DNA from: Bacillota bacterium
GTDB taxonomy: Bacteria; Bacillota; Clostridia; DSM-8532
Assembly (NCBI GenBank): GCA_023411795.1
Contig: JAEYOK010000006.1
Coordinates: 1 to 64,000 of the forward strand
Direction: 5' to 3'
DNA length: 64,000 nucleotides
Below are positions 51,784 through 60,636 of this stretch, in pieces. The position numbers and the translations under genes are program-made. Each line of letters begins with the position of its first letter. Positions within the stretch are counted from its first letter, which is position 1. A model generated the notes under the pieces. It saw only the letters and a list, made by a program, of their open reading frames with translations. It did no database searches and was not told the origin of the DNA.

Positions 51784-52286
51784 TATGGATTCCCTTCCCA
51801 TAAATCTACAGTATTGTTGTATTCAAAGGGCTCTTGCCAGAGCTTCCACTCTAAAACAGAGCATATCTCATTTGTATTGCTTTCATTAGTCGGTTGGGTA
51901 ACTAAAATCTTAATATCCAAATGTCTGTCATATGAATTTACTTCCAGTACTATAGTTCTCTCGACAGTCATTGTTAAGTTTTCCGGGCTTCTTATGTATT
52001 TTATATCAGAACCAAGATTGCTCTCCAGATATGTGAAAAAAGATTCTGGATTATCTTCCATGCTAATCAGGGCGTTTCGAACCGCTGATTTCACATCACA
52101 TAAAAAGCGCTTACCTTCGGCGTCCAAGGAATAGTATATCTTGTTAGTTTCGGCATTTCTGCGGGCCAATTTTAATTCTGAAGCCGATGAGGTAATACTT
52201 AATACGGCAAACACCAGTAATGTCAGCAAAAATAGCGATATTAAAACTGTGGAGCTACCTTTATTTGATTTCATCATTTTAATCAT
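51783..52286 (-). CDS. Pilus assembly PilX-like membrane protein
   Basis: A 167-aa protein with a short basic start (MIKMMKSNKGSS), a transmembrane helix (about 12-32) and an extracytoplasmic C-terminus. This fits PilX-type minor pilin partners. There is no G|F-x-x-x-E cleavage site, so the N-terminus may be retained. It overlaps the prepilin gene by four bases (ATGA) and PilT by one base. Confidence 0.65.
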   Translation of the reverse strand: MIKMMKSNKGSSTVLISLFLLTLLVFAVLSITSSASELKLARRNAETNKIYYSLDAEGKRFLCDVKSAVRNALISMEDNPESFFTYLESNLGSDIKYIRSPENLTMTVERTIVLEVNSYDRHLDIKILVTQPTNESNTNEICSVLEWKLWQEPFEYNNTVDLWEGNP

Positions 52287-52726
52287 GGATTATCACCCCA
52301 AAAAGATAAATCTTCTATAATTGTAGACACAGCATAAATTTCAGGTTCGCTTTCCTTCTCAAAGGGATAAGGCCCCAGTCTGACAACTCGCAAATCCATA
52401 TGTAAAAGGCCCTCATATTCTTCGGATAACGGTATTATACTACCATATATGGCATAATGGGTCGAATTATCTTTTAACCCCGAACGATTCCAATCCCCAT
52501 CATAATAAACTGTAAATCGACTCTCGTTTTGGGATGAATCCTCCATCTTTTGAAACTCTTCTAATAATTTTCCAGTTTCTAATACAGCATTATCAATGTC
52601 TACAACTTTCTGGTGGGTAACCTGAGATGTAACAAAAAGCCTTAAAACCCCTACTGCTAAAACAGCGAGAATTCCTATTGCTATAACCATCTCAATTAAT
52701 GTAAATCCGTCTTTTCTTGATTTCAC
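52283..52726 (-). CDS. Type IV prepilin-like protein (GTG start)
   Basis: A 147-aa protein. MKSRKDG|FTLIEMVIAIGI is a class III signal with Gly before the cleavage site, Phe at +1 and Glu at +5. The rest is a beta-rich pilin-type domain. The start is GTG at 52726 with GGGAGAG five bases upstream. The much longer frame to 52858 is rejected because it overlaps the next gene and would bury the leader. It needs a prepilin peptidase encoded elsewhere. Confidence 0.85.
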   Translation of the reverse strand: MKSRKDGFTLIEMVIAIGILAVLAVGVLRLFVTSQVTHQKVVDIDNAVLETGKLLEEFQKMEDSSQNESRFTVYYDGDWNRSGLKDNSTHYAIYGSIIPLSEEYEGLLHMDLRVVRLGPYPFEKESEPEIYAVSTIIEDLSFWGDNP

Positions 52727-52739
52727 AATATCTCTCCCA

Positions 52740-53261
52740 CTAGTTTGATCTAAGTTTAATAAAGCTCTCATAAGGTTTATTCCCACTAATTCCAACCTTT
52801 GTATAAATACACTGTTCTTCTTCACTATAATTGATCTCAAAAAGATCAATTTTGGCAATTGGCTGACCTATATCTACAGAAGGGCTTTCATCTTGTAATA
52901 CTATTGCTTCATAAAGATGGCCGTCATTGAGGAAAATCCATGTAGTATAGATGACCCCATTGATTTCCTCATGTATTACAAGAGCGTTATTCCCGCTTAT
53001 AGGATCCGGTCTTACCTCTAAACATCCCGTCATGTCATTCTGACGTATTTTCGTAGTGATGAAAGAACTTGCGATTCTTAGTTCTGTATTCTTTCCTTTA
53101 GAATCATAAAGCCTTTTGTATGCTCCTACAGAAGATACTGCAAGGCTAAAGCAGCCCACTCCCAATAATATCAGTAGAAGCATGCTTGCAATAGTTTCGA
53201 TAAGAGCTCGTCCATTATTTTGTTTTAAGCTGATGCAAATAGTATCAGGATCCCTTTTCAT
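52740..53261 (-). CDS. PilW-like minor pilin / DUF4860-type protein
   Basis: A 173-aa protein. NNG|RALIETIASMLLLILLG has Gly then Glu at +5 and a long hydrophobic helix, like a prepilin leader, followed by an extracytoplasmic beta-rich domain. The ribosome binding site GGTGGAAG precedes ATG. It overlaps the upstream gene by 17 bases. Minor pseudopilin role inferred from neighbours. Confidence 0.65.
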   Translation of the reverse strand: MKRDPDTICISLKQNNGRALIETIASMLLLILLGVGCFSLAVSSVGAYKRLYDSKGKNTELRIASSFITTKIRQNDMTGCLEVRPDPISGNNALVIHEEINGVIYTTWIFLNDGHLYEAIVLQDESPSVDIGQPIAKIDLFEINYSEEEQCIYTKVGISGNKPYESFIKLRSN

Positions 53262-53556
53262 AAACTTCCACCGTAGGCATCACATTGGATGCGAATATCT
53301 CATAATAATAGAAATATCTATCATAGTCCAATATAATACCGTATTGATTTTTAAGATATTCAAGATTTGGAGGATAACTGCCTTCAATAGCATAACATTG
53401 GACACAGGCTCTCTCAATCGCCTCTTTTATTCTTTCGGGCTGAGCACCGTTATTTTTATTCATTATAGTACTCATGGTCAAAAATGAATAAACAACTATA
53501 ATAATCAAAACAATAAACAGTACCGGCTGAACCCAGTTAAAGGTGATTCTCTTCAA
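53245..53556 (-). CDS. Unknown single-pass protein of the pilus cluster (TTG start)
   Basis: A 103-aa protein with one N-terminal membrane helix (about 9-30) and an extracytoplasmic acidic domain containing ACVQCYAIEGSYPPNLEYLK, resembling C-terminal segments of type II secretion pseudopilins. The start is TTG at 53556 with AGGGGG seven bases upstream. Located between pilC and the minor pilin. Confidence 0.6.
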   Translation of the reverse strand: MKRITFNWVQPVLFIVLIIIVVYSFLTMSTIMNKNNGAQPERIKEAIERACVQCYAIEGSYPPNLEYLKNQYGIILDYDRYFYYYEIFASNVMPTVEVYEKGS

Positions 53557-53567
53557 ATTAAAGCCCC

Positions 53568-54632
53568 CTATCCAATGGAAGACATCATGCTAATAAGTGG
53601 TAATAAAACCGATAAGAGCACAATAGCCAAGATTACCGATAATATTGCTACCAAAGCGGGCTCAATAGTCCTGCTAAATCTATTAAGGGAAAGTTCAGCT
53701 TCTTTTCCGTAAACTCTTGATAATTTTTTTATCATGTTGTCAAGATTTCCTGAGCGCTCGCCTGTTTTAAGCATCTTAACGAATAGCTCAGGAAAGATTC
53801 CTGTATCCCTTATAACATCGGATAGAGCTTCGCCTAAAGATAATTTATCAGAAGCTTCATTAAGCTTTTGATTGACATAGCAGTTATTTATTAAACCTTT
53901 TATAGAATTAAGCCCATCAAAGACGTTCATACCACTTTTGGTTGTAAGGCTTAAGCCCTGCCCTAACCTAGATGCTATGATCTTTTTATATAGTGAACCG
54001 GAAAGAGGATTATTAACTTTTAAACGGTCAAAAATCACTTTTCCTTTATCGGTTCTTATGAAGAACACTAAAAAAACAATAATTGGAATAGCTATGCAAA
54101 CCAGCCAGATAAGTATCTTTTTAAGGTTTATTGTAAGTAAGAAGATATATTGCGCTTCTTTAGGAACCTGTCCGCCCAAACTCAAAAGAATCTCACCAAA
54201 CATAGGTATCACCTTAAGTATCATAAGGCAAATTACACCAAACATTAATATGGCTAAAGTCACAGGATAGGCAATAGCATTTTTTATTCTTTTTTTTATG
54301 TCGGCTTCTGTTTCGTAATACTCGGAAAGGTTCTCCATGACATCATCCAGCATTCCTGTAGATTCTCCAATATAAATCATGCGGAGCATATAATCAGGAA
54401 AGCTTCCATCCTGAGAAAAGGCTTGAAACATTGTCATTCCACCAATTATCTTATCAGAGATAGCGGTAATTGAAGCTTTTAATTCAGGGTGAGTAATATC
54501 TTCAGCTAACAGAGGAAGTCCTTCTACAGGGCTTACCCCCGACTGAAAAACCAAAGCCAGCTGGTGACAGAGCAATGAGAGTTCCATCGCTTCTAATTTT
54601 TTATTTTTTTTAGATAACTTTTCTAAATTCAT
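53568..54632 (-). CDS. pilC: PilC/GspF-type inner membrane platform protein
   Basis: A 354-aa protein with three membrane helices and two repeated cytoplasmic domains: MELSLLCHQLALVFQSGVSP, GEST-type YIGESTGMLDDVM and, in the second half, LLKTGERSGNLDNMIKKLS. It is the platform for pilin addition. ATG at 54632 with GGAGTGG upstream is preferred over the GTG at 54644. It starts the minus-strand pilus cluster 54632-50716. Confidence 0.9.
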   Translation of the reverse strand: MNLEKLSKKNKKLEAMELSLLCHQLALVFQSGVSPVEGLPLLAEDITHPELKASITAISDKIIGGMTMFQAFSQDGSFPDYMLRMIYIGESTGMLDDVMENLSEYYETEADIKKRIKNAIAYPVTLAILMFGVICLMILKVIPMFGEILLSLGGQVPKEAQYIFLLTINLKKILIWLVCIAIPIIVFLVFFIRTDKGKVIFDRLKVNNPLSGSLYKKIIASRLGQGLSLTTKSGMNVFDGLNSIKGLINNCYVNQKLNEASDKLSLGEALSDVIRDTGIFPELFVKMLKTGERSGNLDNMIKKLSRVYGKEAELSLNRFSRTIEPALVAILSVILAIVLLSVLLPLISMMSSIG

Positions 54633-54786
54633 AATCTTATCCACTCCGTCTCTAGAGTATGAAGACCTTCTCGTATACTACAATAATCTCTTTGTTGATT
54701 TTTATGTTTTGAAACTATTATACCATTTACTGGTGACAAAAAAAACGTCTTCTCGGCAAATATCTACAAAGATATGGACAAAAATA

Positions 54787-54819
54787 AGACAGACAGAAGA
54801 ACCGTCCCCCTGTCTGTCT
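54787..54819. repeat. Hairpin with ACGGTTCTTCTGTC arm, terminator or REP-like
   Basis: AGACAGACAG ... CTGTCTGTCT, 10-bp perfect stem, minus strand followed by TTATTTTTG, 11 bases after the oligoendopeptidase stop. It works as a terminator there, and the GGGGACGGTTCTTC interior recalls dispersed REP-like hairpins seen in many genomes. Confidence 0.6.
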
Positions 54820-54830
54820 AACTCAATTTG

Positions 54831-56516
54831 TTATATAGTTATTTTTTCCAATGCTTTTTCTGAACCCTCACATACTTCCTTTACGCAGTCCTTTTCAAAA
54901 GGAGAACGTAATCCGGAGGTTTTAAGAAGATCAATGAAAGTCATTGTACCTGCCTTCTTACTAAAGTCCAAATATTTTTCCCATGCAGCCTTATAATCTT
55001 CAGTCAACAGGTTTCTGAATTGTAGAGCACAGGTTTGTGCCAGGCAGTAGTCAATATAATAAAAAGGAGTCCTATAAATATGGGTCTGAGCCTGCCAACG
55101 TCCACCCATTCCGAAGAATTCATCATCCTCATAGTCAAGATAAGGTTGGAATTCATTTTCTATACGCTTCCAGGCATCTTTTCTTTCCTGAGGTGTCATA
55201 TCAGGATTTTTATAGACTACATGCTGGAATTCATCAACAGCACAGCCATATGGTATAAAAACAAGAGCGGAAGCCAGATGCATATATTTATATTTTTCTG
55301 TTTTGTCTCCAAAAAACAGCTTCATCCATGGCAGGGTAAAAAACTCCATGCTCATAGAGTGAACTTCGCATGCTTCCAATGTTGGACTACCGTATTCGTA
55401 AATTTCAATACCCTCTGCAAGATATCCGTTAAATGCATGACCGGCTTCATGGGTTAATACATCAATATCACCGCTGGTACCGTTAAAATTAGCAAAGATA
55501 AACGGAGATTTATATTCAGGGATATATGTCATGTATCCTCCGGGAGCCTTTCCTTTTCTGCTTAAGCAATCCAAAAGCTCATTATCCAACATAAAGCGGA
55601 AAAATTCGCTTGTTTCCTTTGACAGTTCATCATACATCTTTTTACCATAATCGAATATCTCCTCAGGAGTTCCTTGAGGCTTTGGATTACCGTCTTTAAA
55701 ATATAGTTGTTCGTCTATGAAAGTCACCTTTTCAAGCCCAAGCATCTTTTTTCTTGTTTCTTCAATTCTTAATGAAAGAGGAACCATGTACTTTTTAACC
55801 TCTTCTTTAAACGCAGCGACTTCATCGGGACCGTAGCAATTTCTTCCCATACGTATATAGCCAAGTTCAACAAAGTTATCAAAGCCAAGCTTTTTCGCCA
55901 TTGCTGTACGAACCTTAACAAGCTTATCAAAGATTTCATCAAACTTTTCCTTATTTTCACTAAAGAACTCGGTACGTTTTTTAAATGCTTCTTTTCTGAT
56001 ATTTCTATCAGGTGACTCCATATAAAGGCGAAGCTGTGACAAATTTACCTTTTTGCCGTCAAAATCAAGCTGTGCCGATGCCATTAGCTTTACATACTCA
56101 CTGGTAAGCCTGTTTTCTTCCTGCAAGTCTGGAATAATTATTGGATCGAATGATTTAAGCTGAAGCTCAGCATTCTTAAAAAGTAAACTTCCCAGTTTAT
56201 CTTCTAACTCTTTTCTGAACTTTGATGCTACAAAAGCTTTATAAAAATCGGAATTTAAATTTTCCAATATAGGTGAATTCTCATCATAAAAATCTTTTTC
56301 CTTATCATAGAATTCATCTTCAGTGTTTATGGTATGTCTGATATACGCTATAGTCCTCATTGTTTCTACTTTTTTACATATTTCATTATAATCTTTATGT
56401 GCTTGAAGCTGCTCCTCAGCCGATTGAGAATCGTTTATTACCGCAATTATTTCTTTTATTTCTTTGCTTATAGTTTCAATATCGGGTCTTACATAAGGCA
56501 TTTCTGAAAATTTCAT
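54831..56516 (-). CDS. M3 family oligoendopeptidase (PepF-like)
   Basis: A 561-aa protein with the zinc motif H-E-x-x-H in LTHEAGHAFNGYL (about 350) and the downstream Glu in EACEVHSMSMEFF. The M3 lobes and length are normal for a PepF-type enzyme. It hydrolyses oligopeptides in the cytoplasm. GGAGAGAAG precedes the ATG. Terminated by the hairpin at 54787-54819. Confidence 0.93.
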   Translation of the reverse strand: MKFSEMPYVRPDIETISKEIKEIIAVINDSQSAEEQLQAHKDYNEICKKVETMRTIAYIRHTINTEDEFYDKEKDFYDENSPILENLNSDFYKAFVASKFRKELEDKLGSLLFKNAELQLKSFDPIIIPDLQEENRLTSEYVKLMASAQLDFDGKKVNLSQLRLYMESPDRNIRKEAFKKRTEFFSENKEKFDEIFDKLVKVRTAMAKKLGFDNFVELGYIRMGRNCYGPDEVAAFKEEVKKYMVPLSLRIEETRKKMLGLEKVTFIDEQLYFKDGNPKPQGTPEEIFDYGKKMYDELSKETSEFFRFMLDNELLDCLSRKGKAPGGYMTYIPEYKSPFIFANFNGTSGDIDVLTHEAGHAFNGYLAEGIEIYEYGSPTLEACEVHSMSMEFFTLPWMKLFFGDKTEKYKYMHLASALVFIPYGCAVDEFQHVVYKNPDMTPQERKDAWKRIENEFQPYLDYEDDEFFGMGGRWQAQTHIYRTPFYYIDYCLAQTCALQFRNLLTEDYKAAWEKYLDFSKKAGTMTFIDLLKTSGLRSPFEKDCVKEVCEGSEKALEKITI

Positions 56517-56673
56517 ACGCTTCTCTCCTTTACAATTCTACTCTTTTTTTAATGCATCATATCTTTTATCATACTAGCATATTCACCGAAATATGGCAAT
56601 TTATAAGGATAATTAAACCTTAACAATTTATTATTTATAAAAAAAAACTATATTCACATTTATTTGAATATGC

Positions 56674-56679
56674 TATAAT
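56674..56679 (+). promoter_or_regulatory. Candidate -10 of the metA-metY transcript
   Basis: TATAAT at 56674-56679 after an A+T-rich region; TTCACA 15 bases upstream is a weak -35. No S-box or T-box is visible in 56517-56749. Confidence 0.45.
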
Positions 56680-56749
56680 TACCAACAATATATGAGTAAA
56701 ACTATAGGAATACCGAGTTTTATTTTTCCTTTTGGGAGGGGATTTATAT

Positions 56750-57667
56750 ATGCCGATCAAAATACCTGATAACCTGCCAGCAAAAGAAACTCTGTCAAAT
56801 GAGAATATCTTTGTAATGACAAAACAACGAGCTGAACATCAGGACATCAGACCTTTAAAAATAGCTATCCTTAATCTGATGCCGACAAAGATAACTACAG
56901 AGACCCAGTTACTGCGTCTGATTGGTAATACACCACTTCAGGTTGAAGTTGAGCTTTTACATCCAAAAACACATACATCAAAGAATACCCCTTCCGAACA
57001 TTTCATAAATTTTTATAAAACTTTTGACGAAGTAAAGCATGAAAAATTTGATGGACTTATAATCACCGGCGCACCTGTTGAACAAATGGAGTTTGAAGAT
57101 GTCACTTATTGGTGCGAGCTTGAAAAAATAATGGAGTGGAGTAAACACAATGTATATTCAACTCTCCATATTTGTTGGGGTGCTCAGGCCGGATTATATT
57201 ATCATTACGGAATAAAAAAATATCCGCTTAAAGAAAAGCTTTTCGGAGTTTTCCGGCACAGGGTGTGCAAAACTAACACAATGCTATTACGCGGTTTTGA
57301 CGATAGCTTCTTTGCTCCCCATTCAAGGCATACAGAAATACGAAGAGATGATATCGAAAAGATCAGCTCCCTGGATATCCTTTCGGATTCTGAGGATGCA
57401 GGTATATATATATTAAAAACAGATGGTGGAAGACAAATATATGTAACCGGTCATTCGGAATATGACCCGGATACTTTAAAATCAGAATATGAAAGAGATG
57501 TTACCAAGGGACTGGACATTAAAGTTCCCGTAAATTATTTTCCTGACGATGATCCGGAAAAATCTCCGCTTGTAAAATGGAGAGGCCACGCCAACTTACT
57601 TTTCTCCAACTGGCTTAATTACTATGTATACCAGGAAACACCTTTTGATTTAAACCAACTTATTTAA
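56750..57667 (+). CDS. metA: Homoserine O-acyltransferase MetA
   Basis: A 305-aa protein. LNLMPTKITTETQLLRLIGN, WCELEKIMEWSK, and the catalytic Cys in TLHICWGAQAGLYYHYG; the His in GHSEYD. It activates homoserine with acetyl-CoA (usual in Firmicutes) or succinyl-CoA, the first committed step of methionine synthesis. ATG at 56750 with GGGAGGGG upstream. Followed by metY after 43 bases. Confidence 0.95.
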   Translation: MPIKIPDNLPAKETLSNENIFVMTKQRAEHQDIRPLKIAILNLMPTKITTETQLLRLIGNTPLQVEVELLHPKTHTSKNTPSEHFINFYKTFDEVKHEKFDGLIITGAPVEQMEFEDVTYWCELEKIMEWSKHNVYSTLHICWGAQAGLYYHYGIKKYPLKEKLFGVFRHRVCKTNTMLLRGFDDSFFAPHSRHTEIRRDDIEKISSLDILSDSEDAGIYILKTDGGRQIYVTGHSEYDPDTLKSEYERDVTKGLDIKVPVNYFPDDDPEKSPLVKWRGHANLLFSNWLNYYVYQETPFDLNQLI

Positions 57668-57710
57668 GTTTGCTTGTTTTATGATATTAAATATGAGAGG
57701 AGTATTGTTC

Positions 57711-59003
57711 ATGAGTGAAAGAAAATTGAAATTTGATACTCTACAGGTACATGCAGGTCAGAAGGTTGACCCTACTACAGGGTCAAGAGCTGTTCCTATT
57801 TATCAGACGACATCATATGTTTTCAACGATACAGATCACGCGGCAAATCTCTTTGCTTTAAAGGAATTCGGCAACATTTATACAAGAATTATGAACCCCA
57901 CAACTGATGTTTTCGAACAAAGAATTGCCGCTCTTGAGGGTGGAGTAGGTGCATTGGCAGTTGCCTCAGGTTCAGCAGCTATAACTTATTCAATACTAAA
58001 CATCGCGGGAACCGGTGATGAGATTGTTTCTGCCAGCACTCTTTATGGAGGTACTTATAACTTATTCTCAGCCACTTTACCCAGACTCGGCATAAACACA
58101 GTTTTTGTTGATCCGGATGAACCTGAGAATTTCAGGAAAGCAATCAATGAAAAGACCAAAGCTCTATATATTGAAACAATAGGCAATCCCGGAGCCAATC
58201 TGATTGATATTGAAGCTGTAGCCAAAATTGCCCACGATAACAAAATACCGCTTATTATCGATAATACATTTGGAACTCCATACCTTATAAAGCCTATTGA
58301 GTTTGGAGCAGATATCGTTGTTCACTCGGCCACAAAATTTATTGGCGGACATGGTACCTCTATCGGAGGTGTTATTGTTGATTCCGGAAAATTTGATTGG
58401 GCAGGAAGCGTTAAATTCCCTGGACTTACCGAGCCAGATCCCTCCTATCATGGAGTGATATATACTGAAGCCTTTGGTCCACTTGCTTACATACTAAAAG
58501 CAAGAGTGCAACTCTTAAGGGATACAGGTGCTGCAATAAGTCCTTTTAATTCATTCCTCTTACTTCAAGGGCTTGAAACACTCTCACTGAGGGTTGAAAA
58601 GCATGTATCAAACGCTAAAAAAATTGTGGAGTTTTTACAGAATCATCCTTCTGTTTCATGGGTAAACTACCCGAGCCTAAAAGGTAATAAATATTATGAG
58701 CTTGCTAAAAAATATCTTCCAAAGGGCTGCGGGTCAATTTTTACCTTCGGAATTAAGGGTGGCATAGAATCTGCAAAGAAATTCATAAGCAATCTTGAGA
58801 TATTCTCTCTGCTCGCCAATGTAGCCGATGCGAAATCCCTTGTAATACATCCAGCATCAACTACCCATTCTCAATTGAACGAAGAAGATCAAAAGAGCGC
58901 AGGTGTTACACCTGATCAAATCAGGCTGTCTATTGGTATTGAGGATGTTGATGATCTTATCTATGACCTCGATCAAGCGCTAAATAAGGCGGTAATTGGG
59001 TAG
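57711..59003 (+). CDS. metY: O-acetylhomoserine sulfhydrylase / aminocarboxypropyltransferase
   Basis: A 430-aa PLP enzyme. FGNIYTRIMNPTTDVFEQRI, the PLP Lys in HSATKFIGGHGTSIGG, and LVIHPASTTHSQL are the signature of Cys/Met metabolism PLP enzymes. With metA it converts O-acetylhomoserine plus sulfide to homocysteine. ATG at 57711 has AGGAG upstream. Confidence 0.95.
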   Translation: MSERKLKFDTLQVHAGQKVDPTTGSRAVPIYQTTSYVFNDTDHAANLFALKEFGNIYTRIMNPTTDVFEQRIAALEGGVGALAVASGSAAITYSILNIAGTGDEIVSASTLYGGTYNLFSATLPRLGINTVFVDPDEPENFRKAINEKTKALYIETIGNPGANLIDIEAVAKIAHDNKIPLIIDNTFGTPYLIKPIEFGADIVVHSATKFIGGHGTSIGGVIVDSGKFDWAGSVKFPGLTEPDPSYHGVIYTEAFGPLAYILKARVQLLRDTGAAISPFNSFLLLQGLETLSLRVEKHVSNAKKIVEFLQNHPSVSWVNYPSLKGNKYYELAKKYLPKGCGSIFTFGIKGGIESAKKFISNLEIFSLLANVADAKSLVIHPASTTHSQLNEEDQKSAGVTPDQIRLSIGIEDVDDLIYDLDQALNKAVIG

Positions 59004-59031
59004 AATCAATGGTAGTAATAAGTGCCCCATA

Positions 59032-59061
59032 TTGATAAACTAAACCTAACCTTGGTATAAT
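59032..59061 (+). promoter_or_regulatory. Promoter of uridine kinase
   Basis: TTGATA, 18-base spacer, TATAAT, about 40 bases before the ATG at 59102. Confidence 0.65.
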
Positions 59062-59101
59062 AAAAATATCAGCATTTATGTAGAAATATGGGGTAAACTA
59101 T

Positions 59102-59734
59102 ATGAATAATGTCGTGACCGTTGGTGTTGCAGGAGGTACCGGTTCAGGAAAGACAACCTTGGCCAATACAATTAAAGAATATTTTGAAAAAGATGTAGTT
59201 ATGATTTGTCAGGATTCTTATTATAAGTCCTTTGATAATTTATCATTTGAAGAAAGAAAAAAAATGAACTTTGACCATCCTAACAGTTTCGACAATGAGT
59301 TGATGATTAAGCATATTAACGATTTAAAATCGTGTAAACCAATAAACAGACCCGTATATTCTTTTATTGAGTTTAAAAGGTTGGCAGAGACAATAACTGA
59401 AGAACCCAAGCCTGTTATAATAATCGAAGGAATACTGTTATTTGATAATCCTGATTTAGTTGACCTTATGGATATAAAAGTATTTGTGGATACCGATTCT
59501 GACATCCGTTTCGCAAGAAGGCTTGTTCGTGATATACATGAGCGAGGCAGGAATATTGATTCGGTTATAGATCAGTACTTCGCAACTGTTAAGCCCATGC
59601 ACGAGGCCTTTGTTGAACCTAGTAAAAAACACGCTGATATCATCGTACCCAATGGCGGTCTTAATGAGGTTGCAAGCTCAATGATTATTGAGAAAATACG
59701 AAGCATTATTAAAGGAGATATCCCCTGCATCTGA
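59102..59734 (+). CDS. udk: Uridine kinase
   Basis: A 210-aa kinase. P-loop GVAGGTGSGKTT (residues about 8-19), QDSYYKS, NFDHPNSFD and LVRDIHERGRNIDSVIDQY. It phosphorylates uridine and cytidine with a nucleoside triphosphate in pyrimidine salvage. GGGGTAAAC precedes the ATG. The stop is followed at once by the tRNA-Arg region. Confidence 0.95.
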   Translation: MNNVVTVGVAGGTGSGKTTLANTIKEYFEKDVVMICQDSYYKSFDNLSFEERKKMNFDHPNSFDNELMIKHINDLKSCKPINRPVYSFIEFKRLAETITEEPKPVIIIEGILLFDNPDLVDLMDIKVFVDTDSDIRFARRLVRDIHERGRNIDSVIDQYFATVKPMHEAFVEPSKKHADIIVPNGGLNEVASSMIIEKIRSIIKGDIPCI

Positions 59735-59812
59735 TTAACATTAGGTAGAACACAAAAATTCGTTGCAGAGTAAAATTCTATAACAAATCTAATTCGTTTA
59801 GTATAAACATTC

Positions 59813-59841
59813 TTGACAAAGAGTAAAGTCATTTGTATAAT
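59813..59841 (+). promoter_or_regulatory. Promoter of tRNA-Arg
   Basis: TTGACA, 17-base spacer, TATAAT: a perfect consensus promoter, ending 20 bases before the tRNA. Confidence 0.92.
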
Positions 59842-59860
59842 AGAAAAGTCGCTTAAACAT

Positions 59861-59937
<77 letters not shown>

Positions 59938-59940
59938 GCG

Positions 59941-59973
59941 AAAACCTTGATTGCTAAATGCTTTCAAGGTTTT
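59941..59973 (+). terminator. Terminator behind tRNA-Arg
   Basis: AAAACCTTGA...TCAAGGTTTT, 10-bp stem, followed by GTTATATC, three bases after the tRNA. Related to the terminator at 10991-11023. Confidence 0.8.
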
Positions 59974-60004
59974 GTTATATCTTAACAATTCCAGTTTTAA
60001 AGCA

Positions 60005-60050
60005 TTTTGGGGACTATTTGGGGACTACTGGCCTAATTGAGAGCATTTTT
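60005..60050 (+). repeat. Integrase arm-site-like block, copy 2
   Basis: TTTT, GGGGACTA, TTT, GGGGACTA, C, then GGCCTAATTGAGAGC-type sequence and ATTTTT. It matches 10915-10960 (minus strand) at 43 of 46 positions. The stretch to 60093 has no gene. Confidence 0.75.
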
Positions 60051-60093
60051 CCGTTTAAAATAGCATTTATTTACTCTATATTTATCGTTCAGA

Positions 60094-60636
60094 TTATTCC
60101 ATCAAGTTTAAAACTCTATTATGGTAAGCTTCATCTTCTTCATAAGCATCATATAAAACATGACGATCATAAGAAATATTAATTTTATCATAATCATATT
60201 CTACACGGTCAGTCCAGGATACCAAGAACACTTTTTTAATGTACCTCTGGAAGACATCATCCAATAATTCATAGTGCTTACTTCTTAATATGTAATCAAT
60301 AGGGTACACAATTGCAAAGTCATACTTATAACTAGAATTTGACCATGTACGACTACTATTGAATGAATCGAAAGAATACTTATTACGCCCTATACTAACA
60401 AACTCGCCAGCTTTAGGTACCTTCTTAATACCAGCAAAGCCTATAAAATCGTTGTTTGGAATATTCTGCATCCCATTTGTTCTAAATAAGACAGTTGATC
60501 CGTTGCATAATTCATGAATAACTTTCATAATTAGTTTATGTTTTTCGTATTGATGAGTACCTGTCAGTAATAAGCATTTATCATCACTTTTTATAAAATC
60601 CACGATATTGTCATAGGCCTGTTTTTTCCCATTCAT
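60094..60636 (-). CDS. Degenerate P-loop-like protein (180 aa), island operon
   Basis: Residues 20-36 (KCLLLTGTHQYEKHKLI) sit like a strand plus P-loop, but G26-x4-EKH replaces GK[ST], so nucleotide binding is doubtful. YDFAIVYPIDYIL resembles a Walker B-like strand. The protein is soluble. It overlaps the HEPN-like gene upstream by four bases (ATGA) and is translated with it. No known family matched. It could be the regulatory or antitoxin half of a two-gene system. Confidence 0.6.
   Translation of the reverse strand: MNGKKQAYDNIVDFIKSDDKCLLLTGTHQYEKHKLIMKVIHELCNGSTVLFRTNGMQNIPNNDFIGFAGIKKVPKAGEFVSIGRNKYSFDSFNSSRTWSNSSYKYDFAIVYPIDYILRSKHYELLDDVFQRYIKKVFLVSWTDRVEYDYDKINISYDRHVLYDAYEEDEAYHNRVLNLME

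Noticed and set aside
52727..52858. N-terminal extension of the prepilin gene
   Set aside because: It overlaps the upstream minor pilin gene by over 100 bases and would put the FTLIE leader deep inside the protein; a GTG start with GGGAGAG fits better.
56517..56749. S-box, T-box or other methionine-responsive riboswitch before metA-metY
   Set aside because: The leader is A+T-rich without the conserved GAGGGA, T-box GGGTGG or a terminator helix.
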